Below, piece after piece: positions 1 to 6,699 of a DNA stretch of 7,531 nucleotides. Under the pieces are notes generated by a model. It had not been told where the DNA came from. It searched no databases and saw nothing but the letters and a program-made list of their open reading frames with translations. The first letter of the stretch is position 1; each line of letters starts with the position of its first letter. The translations under genes were made by a program, and so were the position numbers. Where the stretch lies: NCBI GenBank assembly GCA_012032965.1, contig JAAUPT010000073.1:1-7531 (forward strand), read 5' to 3'. Source of the DNA: Nitrospira sp. (GTDB lineage: Bacteria; Nitrospirota; Nitrospiria; Nitrospirales; Nitrospiraceae).

Positions 1-779
1 TGCTGGCCTTAGAACTCGGCGTCGTCGGACTGATGAATGCGCAGTTTGCCGTGAAAGGGCGGACGATCTACGTGCTCGAGGTGAATCCTCGCGGATCTCG
101 AACCGTGCCGTTCGTCAGTAAAGCGATCGGCGTGCCGCTTGCCAAACTCGCGATGAAAGTCATGATGGGTAAGACTCTCAAGGAATTAGGTTTCACTGAG
201 GCTCCTCTGCCAGCACATTTCTCGGTAAAGGAAGCGGTCTTTCCATTCAATAAATTTCCCGGCGTCGATGTGCTCTTGGGACCAGAGATGAAATCGACGG
301 GGGGAAGTCATGGGGATTGACGACGATTTTGGATGGGCGTTTGCCAAATCGCAAGCGGGGGCCGGTGCAGGCCTTCCCCAAAAGGGGACAGCATTTCTCA
401 GCGTGAAAGAATCAGATCGCCCGGCGGCGCTCGAAGTCGGGAAAGTGTTGAACAGACTAGGGATGCGCATTCAGGGAACGAGCGGGACAGCGGGATACCT
501 GCGTGAACACGGGCTCTCCGTGGAGGTCGTCAACAAGGTAACCGAAGGGAGACCTCACATCGTGGACCATATTAAGAATGGCTCGGTGGCGCTCGTGGTC
601 AATACCGTGCGAACGGCCTCGGCTCATGCTGATTCATTGTCGATCAGGCGAGAGGCTTTGCATCGGGGGATTCCCTATTTCACCACCATGCGAGGCGCCA
701 TGCGGCGGCCATGGGAATTGAAGCCATCCTGAAAAAACCCCTATCGATCCGTTCATTGCAAGAGTATCATCGAACATAA
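1..779 (+). CDS. carB: Carbamoyl-phosphate synthase large subunit, C-terminal part (frame broken twice)
   Basis: The large subunit of carbamoyl-phosphate synthase makes carbamoyl phosphate from ammonia (from the CarA glutaminase), bicarbonate and two ATP, feeding pyrimidine and arginine synthesis in the cytoplasm. About 258 C-terminal residues are present; the family is about 1,070 long, so the start lies upstream of the window. Visible parts are the end of the second ATP-grasp domain, with the signature [16 protein letters not shown] at about 75-122, and the MGS-like allosteric domain from about 385 on, with [22 protein letters not shown] and VVNTV, the regions that bind effectors such as UMP in E. 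coli. The reading frame changes twice. One extra G lies in the G6 run at 299-304 (expected [13 protein letters not shown]). One base is missing near 697-702, after which [18 protein letters not shown] runs to the TAA at 777-779. The two changes cancel, so the gene ends in its original frame. Sequencing error is the likeliest cause. greA follows after 22 nt. Confidence 0.93.
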
Positions 780-801
780 ATCGATCAGGAGCAAGCGGAG
801 C

Positions 802-1277
802 ATGCCTACACCAATTACGAAGAAGGGTACGACGCACTCAAGGCGGAGTTGGATCGCCTGCGGAAAATCGAGCGAGCGAAAGTGATCGAGGCGATCGCGG
901 AAGCCCGAGCGCATGGAGATCTCAGTGAGAATGCCGAGTACGACGCGGCCAAAGAGCGTCAAGGCTTCATCGAATCGCGGATCTCGGAACTTGAGACGAA
1001 ACTGGCGGAGGCCCGCATTGTTGAAATCGCTGGACGTACGAGCGATACCATTGTCTTCGGCGCGACTGTGTTGGTGGTGGAGCAAGAGTCGCAAGACAAG
1101 AAGCAGTACACGTTGGTCGGTCAAGACGAAGCCGATATGAAGTTCAACAAGATCTCCGTCCAGTCTCCGGTCGGGCGCGCACTGATCGGCAAGCGAGTCG
1201 GAGACTTTGTCGAAGTCAAAACTCCTGTGAAGATGGTCGAATACGAAGTTGTGGAGATCAAATTCGAGGAATGCTGA
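802..1277 (+). CDS. greA: Transcription elongation factor GreA (frame broken near its start)
   Basis: GreA binds in the RNA polymerase secondary channel and stimulates cleavage of backtracked RNA, rescuing stalled complexes. The N-terminal coiled-coil hairpin carries the family signature HGDLSENAEYDAAKE at about residues 38-52, with the acidic tip residues D40 and E43 (D41 and E44 in E. coli). The C-terminal FKBP-like domain carries SPVGRALIGKRVGD. The ATG at 802 gives MPTPITKKG, a typical GreA start, but a base is missing at about 826-829: the sequence reads ggtacgac where GYDALKAELDRL needs one more base. From 828 on the frame is open to the TGA at 1275-1277. Restoring one base gives about 158-159 residues, the normal length. 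A site AGGAG at 787-791 lies 10 nt before the ATG. A TTG at 849 would give an open frame but would delete part of the first helix, so I reject it as the start. The gene sits between carB and the SAM hydrolase gene, probably in one operon. Confidence 0.93.
1266..1270 (+). promoter_or_regulatory. Ribosome binding site GAGGA for the SAM hydrolase gene
   Basis: GAGGA sits inside the last codons of greA and lies 8 nt before the GTG at 1279. It is what decides the GTG start over the in-frame GTG at 1249, which would overlap greA by 29 nt, add ten residues unlike the family, and has no such site at good spacing. Confidence 0.65.
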
Positions 1278-1278
1278 C

Positions 1279-2079
1279 GTGCCGGCGTCACGCCCTCTCA
1301 TTGCCCTGCTGACAGATTTTGGTGAGCGCGACTGGTTCGTCGCGAGCATGAAGGGTGTGATCTTGACCATCCACCCCAATGCCAGGGTCGTCGATATCTC
1401 CCACCAAATTCCTTCGCATCAGATCGATGAGGCCAGCTACGTGCTCGGCGCCTGTTACCGCCATTTCCCGGACGGCACGATCTATGTCTGCGTAGTGGAT
1501 CCCGGCGTCGGAAGCGCTAGGCGGGCGATCCTTGCGACCACGTCACGCTATAGTTTCTTGGCGCCGGACAACGGCTTGCTCAGCCACGTCCTGGAACATG
1601 AGCAGGACGTCATCATTCGGCAGATCGAGGAGGCGCGCTATCGGCTACCTTCAGAAGGGGGTACGTTTGACGGACGTGATCTGTTTGCGCCGGTCGCTGC
1701 CTTGCTTGCAAGCGGAGAGCCGCCTTCATTTTTTGGTCCAGCGATTAACGATCCGATGAAAAGCCTGGTATGGGCGCCCCAGCAGCAAGATCAAATTTTG
1801 ATTGGAAGAATTGAGTACATTGATCGATTCGGTAATCTGATCTCAAATGTCACGGCGAAGCAGGTACGGGAATTTCAGGCAACCATCGGTCTGGCAAAGA
1901 TCGAGATCCATATCGGAATGCATATCGTGACCAAATTGGTCGGAAGTTACAGTCAAGGGGACGGAGAGAGTCCTGCCGCGCTGATCAATAGTGGTGGATT
2001 TTTGGAAATCTTTCTGCAGGAAGCTAGCGCCGCTCAATGTCTGCGAGTCGACGTGGGCCAGGAAGTGCGACTCTGTTGA
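1279..2079 (+). CDS. S-adenosyl-L-methionine hydrolase (adenosine-forming), DUF62 family
   Basis: Members of this family (SAM hydroxide adenosyltransferase, DUF62) split S-adenosylmethionine with water into adenosine and methionine. The physiological role is poorly settled. With the GTG start at 1279 the protein has 266 residues, normal for the family. Visible motifs are LLTDFGERDWFVASMKG near the N-terminus, VVDPGVGSARR (D74, R81), LAPDNGLL, FDGRDLFAPVAA (129-140) and IDRFGNLISN in the C-terminal beta-barrel domain. The catalytic triad described for the family is Asp-Arg-His. Asp and Arg are present at the right spacing of seven residues, but the usual FHGRD reads FDGRD here (codon gac at 1669-1671), so the His position holds Asp131. 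The gene follows the greA stop by one base and is likely translated from the same mRNA. It converges on lhgO, with six bases between the stop codons. The frame is intact. Confidence 0.87.
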   Translation: MPASRPLIALLTDFGERDWFVASMKGVILTIHPNARVVDISHQIPSHQIDEASYVLGACYRHFPDGTIYVCVVDPGVGSARRAILATTSRYSFLAPDNGLLSHVLEHEQDVIIRQIEEARYRLPSEGGTFDGRDLFAPVAALLASGEPPSFFGPAINDPMKSLVWAPQQQDQILIGRIEYIDRFGNLISNVTAKQVREFQATIGLAKIEIHIGMHIVTKLVGSYSQGDGESPAALINSGGFLEIFLQEASAAQCLRVDVGQEVRLC

Positions 2080-2085
2080 GAGCCG

Positions 2086-3285
2086 TTATCCTATTGCCTT
2101 GTCGATGTGATCGCAGACATGACTGGCAAACGCAAGTGAGCAGGTGAAGGCTGGCGATACGGCGTTCAAGACGTGCATCGATCGATTGTCGCCCTCCAAG
2201 ATGAAATCCATTTCTAATTTCTTTTTGGTGATGTCGAGCAGCTGAGCCCTGATGCCGGGACGGCCCCAGGTGTGGTAGTTTCGCTCCTCCACCCCTTCAG
2301 CGAGTACAGAGGCCAACGATACCATCTTGCTCCGCGAGTATTTGGTGATCTCCTCCATCGCTAAGCGTCGAAAATCGAATCCAGCTCCAGTGAGCAGCCC
2401 GAGTCCTCGACTCGCGACTTCGACCAACTCACCGAAGTTGAAATTGCCCATGCCGGTATAGTTCTCACGCCATAAGGCTGGGATAGCCGTCGGCCCGATC
2501 TTGGCTTTTCCGTCGGCCGTGATCGTGAAGTGGACGCCGAGAAACGGATTCCTGAGATCTGGCACGGGGTAAATGTTGGTGCGAATCGCGCCGGGTGGCT
2601 CATTGGAGTAGAGATACAGGCCCTTGAAGGGGAGAATTCTGTACTTCTCAGAAAACCCATAGTCCATCGCGATCTTATCTGCGTACAGGCCCGCTGCATT
2701 CACCACGTACCCTGCCTTAATGGTGTCGTGGTTCGTGCGGACCGTGTCGGTCTCTCTCCTTCGATAGGCCGTGGCACATTGAATTTCGATGCCCTCTCGG
2801 ATCGCATCGTGTTGCATCGCCTCGATGACCTGGAGAGGGTTCACCGTTGAGGTGCGAGGTGAAAATAACGCCCGTTGGTATGTCTTGACTCGTGGTTCAA
2901 TGGACTTGGCTTCTGCCTCAGTCATCGGCTGCAGCTCGATGCCATTGATCTGACCACGCCGGAGTAATTCATCGAGTGACGGCAAATCCGCCGCATCTTT
3001 CGCAACGACTAGTTTGCCGCATTTATTCAGGGGGATACGCTTCTCCTCGCAGTAGGCGGTGAGCCGTTCGTTTCCGAGGCGGGTAAATTTTGCTTTCAGG
3101 CTGTCTGGTGAATAATAGAACCCTGCGTGGAGCACTCCGCTATTACGTCCGCTGGCGTGGGCGCCACAGGAGGACTCCTTTTCAATCAACAATACACGTG
3201 TATCGCTGTGGCGTTTACGCAGCTCACGGGCGATGCTCAGACCGACTACCCCACCGCCAATGACGAGAACATCATACGTCCGCAT
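2086..3285 (-). CDS. lhgO: FAD-dependent L-2-hydroxyglutarate oxidase/dehydrogenase family protein
   Basis: This is a flavin-dependent oxidoreductase of the DAO superfamily, closest in style to LhgO, which oxidises L-2-hydroxyglutarate to 2-oxoglutarate and passes electrons to the respiratory chain or to oxygen. The 399-residue length fits the family. The N-terminus has the dinucleotide-binding fold YDVLVIGGGVVGLSIARE, with the glycine motif at 10-15 and the acidic residue E35 at the end of the second strand. The LhgO-type block SGRNSGVLHAGFYYSPDSLK spans 45-64. VVNAAGLYAD (about 190-200) and the C-terminal GRPGIRAQL and AVSPAFTCSLAFASHV blocks also match. The ATG start gives the expected beta strand directly, although its upstream AGAAGAAA is a weak ribosome site. 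It lies 48 nt downstream of bioA on the same strand and is probably cotranscribed. Substrate is inferred from family resemblance; a related 2-hydroxy acid remains possible. The frame is intact. Confidence 0.82.
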   Translation of the reverse strand: MRTYDVLVIGGGVVGLSIARELRKRHSDTRVLLIEKESSCGAHASGRNSGVLHAGFYYSPDSLKAKFTRLGNERLTAYCEEKRIPLNKCGKLVVAKDAADLPSLDELLRRGQINGIELQPMTEAEAKSIEPRVKTYQRALFSPRTSTVNPLQVIEAMQHDAIREGIEIQCATAYRRRETDTVRTNHDTIKAGYVVNAAGLYADKIAMDYGFSEKYRILPFKGLYLYSNEPPGAIRTNIYPVPDLRNPFLGVHFTITADGKAKIGPTAIPALWRENYTGMGNFNFGELVEVASRGLGLLTGAGFDFRRLAMEEITKYSRSKMVSLASVLAEGVEERNYHTWGRPGIRAQLLDITKKKLEMDFILEGDNRSMHVLNAVSPAFTCSLAFASHVCDHIDKAIG

Positions 3286-3333
3286 ATGGTTTGCCGTTTC
3301 TTCTGCTGGTTTGGTGGAACATCGAGGCGATCT

Positions 3334-4730
3334 TCAATCGATGTGCAAAGTCTCTATGGATTCAGCGAGGATTTCCACGATTTTCCGTAATTCTTCTGCT
3401 GTTGTCGATAGGGGCGGTAAGAGTACAAGCACGTTACCGATGGGTCTCAAGATCAGCCCCTTGGAGCGGGCGATTGCTGCCACGCGATGCCCAGCTTTGG
3501 CGCTAAGTGGATAAGGTTCTTTCGTCATCTGATCCTGGACTAATTCGATCCCTGCCATGAATCCGCGCTGACGGATGTCTCCCACGTGGGCAAGATGCTC
3601 GAATGGACGAAGGAGCGCGCGAGTAATTTGATCTTGGGTTGCAGGCGCGCCTCAGTGTTGTTTCGGTTCTTGAATATGTCGAGATTGGCGAGCGCAAGGG
3701 CGCATCCCAGTGGATTGCCGGTAAAGCTGTGGCCATGGAAGAAGGTCTTGAACTCGTCGTAGGTCCCCAGAAAGCCTCGGTAGATTTCATCGGTCGTTAA
3801 CGTAGCCGCCAACGGCATGTACCCGCCGGTCAGTCCCTTGCTAACGGCCATCAGATCAGGCGCAATATTTTCGTGCTCGCAGGCGAACATCTTTCCGGTT
3901 CGTCCAAAACCAGTTGCGACTTCGTCAGCAATCAAGAGCACATCATATTTCGTGCAGAGCTCTCGAATGTGTTTCAGATAGCCAGCCGGCTGCGGAATCA
4001 TGCCGGCGGCTGCCTGCATGAGCGGTTCGATGATGAATCCGGCCAGTTCTCGATGGTGGCTTTTGAGTGCTTTTTCGATTGGCTCGAGGCAGGCCATCCG
4101 GCAAGAAGGGTAGGTGAGTTGAAGTGGACAGCGGTAACAATGGGGCGGTTCTGCCTCTACGGTGGGGAAAAGCAGCGGCTTAAAGCGTGAATGAAAGATC
4201 GCGATGTTGCCGACACTCACGGCACCGATCGTATCTCCATGATAGGCGAGTTTCAGGTGGAGAAACGTATTCTTTGGACCGGCCTCCGGATGCCGCTGTT
4301 GCCAATACTGGACAGCCATCTTCAACGCGATTTCAACTGCGGTCGAGCCGTTGTCGGAATAAAAAACGCGCGTGAGACCTTTAGGCGCAATGCGAATCAG
4401 CTCGCGTGCCAGCTCAATGGCCGGTGGATTGGTGAGACCCAGGAACGTCGAATGCGCGATCTTGTCGAGTTGTGTCTTGAGCGCTCGGTTAAGGACGGGA
4501 TGTTGATGCCCGTGGAGGTTCACCCAAATAGATGAGGTTCCGTCAAGATATTTCCTCCCCTCTGTATCAATGAGATAGGAACCTTTGCCACGTTCGATGA
4601 TGAGCGGCTCTTCTTGCGCCCACTCTTGCATCTGGGTAAACGGATGCCAGAGATAACGACGGTCCCAGTTGATCAGTTGTCGGGTTGAGGGTCGTTGTGC
4701 CATGGCTCTCAAACATGCATCATGTGTCAT
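3334..4730 (-). CDS. bioA: Adenosylmethionine-8-amino-7-oxononanoate aminotransferase BioA (one frame break)
   Basis: BioA is the PLP enzyme that turns 8-amino-7-oxononanoate (KAPA) into 7,8-diaminopelargonate in biotin synthesis. Class-III aminotransferase features, numbered from the 4730 start, are WHPFTQMQEW (28-37), YHGDT (163-167), LLIADEVATGFGRTGKMFACEHE with D269, the PLP lysine K298 in AVSKGLTGG, and HGHSFTGNPLGCA. The C-terminal part, VGDIRQRGFMAGIEL to LRPIGNVLVLLPPLSTT, lies in another frame. One base is missing near 3612-3622; restoring it gives about 465 residues and joins LLAR to LRPFEHLAHVGDIRQRG. The C-terminus resembles the Bacillus type, which is reported to use lysine rather than SAM as amino donor; applying that here is inference. 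A four-cysteine segment, C198-x2-C201-x8-C210-x3-C214, is present. The start is uncertain: ATG at 4703 would also keep all conserved parts, and neither has a strong ribosome site. No BirA-type operator was seen upstream. Confidence 0.92.
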
Positions 4731-4746
4731 AGCTCGCTCGGTTAGC

Positions 4747-4770
4747 GTGAAGAAGGGCAGCGGTCTTCAC
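4747..4770 (-). promoter_or_regulatory. Hairpin in the bioA leader
   Basis: A perfect 7-bp inverted repeat, gtgaaga at 4747-4753 and tcttcac at 4764-4770, encloses a 10-nt loop. It would form in the bioA leader RNA 16 nt before the ATG at 4730. There is no U-run after it, so it is not a standard terminator. It could affect ribosome access or mRNA stability, or be chance. No known riboswitch class was recognised in the leader. Confidence 0.35.
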
Positions 4771-4823
4771 CGATGGCAGAGAGAATGACGCGTAACGAGA
4801 TAATTGATCGTGCGCGGCGGGTG

Positions 4824-4852
4824 ATTATAAGGGTGGGCAACGTCTTTGACAA
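4824..4852 (-). promoter_or_regulatory. Putative sigma70-type promoter for bioA-lhgO
   Basis: On the minus strand, TTGTCA (4852-4847) and TATAAT (4829-4824) are separated by exactly 17 bp. That is 11 of 12 matches to the consensus at ideal spacing. Transcription would start near 4817, leaving a leader of about 87 nt before the ATG at 4730. Its -35 box shares five base pairs with the lepA -35 box on the other strand. Confidence 0.65.
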
Positions 4853-4874
4853 CCTCTGAGGCAGTAACTATAAT
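4846..4874 (+). promoter_or_regulatory. Perfect-consensus sigma70-type promoter for lepA-lepB
   Basis: TTGACA (4846-4851) and TATAAT (4869-4874) are separated by exactly 17 bp, a 12-of-12 match to the housekeeping consensus. Transcription would begin near 4881, about 20 nt before the lepA TTG start. No extended -10 TG is present. lepB overlaps lepA, so this promoter probably drives both. Confidence 0.8.
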
Positions 4875-4885
4875 AAATCGATTTA
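4874..4885. promoter_or_regulatory. 12-bp palindrome at the lepA transcription start
   Basis: TAAATCGATTTA is a perfect palindrome that covers the last base of the -10 box and the expected start point near 4881. A protein bound here would block open-complex formation. No regulator family is recognised, and an AT-rich palindrome of this size can occur by chance. Confidence 0.25.
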
Positions 4886-4900
4886 CGAATGAGCTAGGAT

Positions 4901-6699
4901 TTGCAAAGCCTTATACGCAATTTTTCAATCATTGCTCATATCGATCACGGCAAGTCAACCCTCGCTGACCGGTTCCTAGAAGCTACTGGCGCAGTCACTG
5001 CTCGAGAGGCCAAAGAACAGATCCTCGATGCCATGGATCTCGAGCGGGAACGTGGCATTACGATCAAAGCCCACGCAGTGGCCATCAGATACCGGGCGCA
5101 GGATGGGAAGACGTATGCGTTGCATTTGATCGATACGCCCGGGCACGTCGATTTTACCTATGAGGTCTCACGGAGCCTCGCGGCGTGTGAGGGGGCGCTG
5201 TTGCTCGTCGACGCGACGCAAGGGGTGCAGGCACAGACCATTGCCAATGTGAATTTAGCGATGGCCAACAACCTCACCATTATCCCGGTCATCAATAAGA
5301 TTGATCTGGCGAGTTCAGATATCGAAGGAACGAAGCACTCGATCTCTGAAGTGCTCCAGCTCGACGCCGACGATGCCCTCCCCATCAGCGCGAAAGAAGG
5401 CAAAGGTGTGCCGGACGTGTTGGAAGCGATCATTGCCAAGGTTCCTCCTCCCTCCGGTGATCCACAAGCCCCGCTGAAGGCGCTTATTTTTGACTCCTGG
5501 TTCGACAATTATCAGGGGGTGATCGTGCTTGCACGGCTGGTGGACGGATCCATCCGGCCCGGCATGAAGATCAAAGTCATGTCGAATAATCGGACGTTTG
5601 AGGTTATGGAAGTCGGCCAGTTCACCCCGAAACGAACGAAGAAATCCGAACTGCTGACCGGCGAGGTGGGGTATCTCTGTGCCAACATGAGAGAGGTCGC
5701 CGATGTCAAAATCGGTGATACGCTGACGGACGCCGTGGCGCCCACCGCTGCGCCGTTTCCCGGATACAAGGAGGTCAAGCCTCTGGTATTCTGTGGGCTC
5801 TATCCCACCGACACGAGCCGCTATGAAGATTTACGCGACGCATTGATCAAACTGCGATTGAACGACTCCTCGTTCGTCTATGAGCCTGAGACATCACTCG
5901 CATTGGGGTTCGGTTTTCGCTGCGGCTTTTTGGGCCTGCTGCACATGGAAATCATTCAGGAGCGGCTCGAGCGTGAATACAATCTCACGCTCCTCACGAC
6001 GGCTCCGACGGTCGTCTATCGCGTCCTGACCACAAATGGCGAAGTGTTGGAGGTCAATAACCCGACGCAGCTCCCGCCTCCCAGTAGTATCGAGTCATTC
6101 GAGGAGCCGTTTATTTTGGCCTCGATCATTACGCCTGAGCGGTACATGGGGGCCATCCTTCAGCTCTGTCAGGAACGTCGAGGAATCCAGAAGGGCATTC
6201 ATTTTCTCGATCCGACCAGGGTCGCGATCAGTTATGAATTGCCTCTCAATGAGGTCATTCTCGATTTTTACGATAAGCTCAAATCGCGCACGCAGGGCTA
6301 TGCGTCGCTTGACTATGAGCTGCTCGGCTACCGCGAGTCTGATCTTGTCAGACTCGATATTCTCTTGAACGGCGAAGCAGTCGATGCCTTGTCGTTTATC
6401 ACGCATAAAGACCGTTCGGTCCAGCGTGGGCGTCAGCTTGCCGAGAAAATGAAGGAGCTGATTCCACGGCAGATGTATGAGATTGCCATTCAGGCCGCGA
6501 TCGGAAGTAAGATCGTTGCGCGTGAGACCATCGGTGCGATGAAGAAGAACGTGCTGGCGAAATGCTATGGCGGCGATATTACGCGAAAACGGAAATTGTT
6601 AGAGAAGCAGAAGGAAGGAAAGAAGCGCATGAAGCAGTCGGCAGTGTCGAGGTCCCGCAGGAGGCGTTTCTCGCAATCCTGAAAGTCGGGGACGAATGA
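4901..6699 (+). CDS. lepA: Elongation factor 4 (LepA), translational GTPase (frame broken near its end)
   Basis: LepA is a ribosome-binding GTPase related to EF-G, implicated in back-translocation and ribosome biogenesis. GTPase motifs are clear: G1 AHIDHGKST (12-20), G2 region RGITIK (51-56), G3 DTPGHVD (78-84) and G4 NKID (132-135). Domains II, III and V follow ([15 protein letters not shown], then the CTD motif [24 protein letters not shown]). After KRMKQ one base is missing at 6637/6638. Restoring it gives [19 protein letters not shown] and a TGA at 6697-6699, for 599 residues, the same as E. coli LepA. Unrepaired, it ends early at 6682 with an arginine/serine tail unlike the family. The start is taken as TTG 4901 because an in-frame TAG at 4895-4897 blocks anything upstream and [17 protein letters not shown] matches the family. 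The ribosome site is weak. The repaired stop overlaps the lepB ATG as ATGA, which supports the repair. Confidence 0.95.

Noticed and set aside
731..738. A-run followed by C (AAAAAAC) in carB as a programmed frameshift site
   Set aside because: The codon boundaries do not fit the slippery-heptamer register, and it lies downstream of the actual frame change near 700.
1..779. carB as a true pseudogene
   Set aside because: The protein is fully conserved on both sides of two single-base breaks, and neighbouring essential genes show the same kind of break; sequence error explains all of them.
1249..1278. Upstream GTG start for the SAM hydrolase
   Set aside because: It would overlap greA by 29 nt and add MWRSNSRNAD, unlike the family; the GTG at 1279 has GAGGA at 8-nt spacing and gives the normal N-terminus.
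753..1379. A 208-codon open frame on the minus strand opposite greA
   Set aside because: It lies fully opposite a clearly conserved GreA, has no recognisable motif and no good ribosome site; it is a shadow of greA codon use.
4191..4535. A 114-codon open frame on the plus strand opposite bioA
   Set aside because: It is antisense to conserved BioA codons and has no recognisable features.
4731..4900. BirA operator or a biotin-related riboswitch upstream of bioA
   Set aside because: No TTGTAAACC-type dyad and no known riboswitch pattern could be recognised in the 170 bp.
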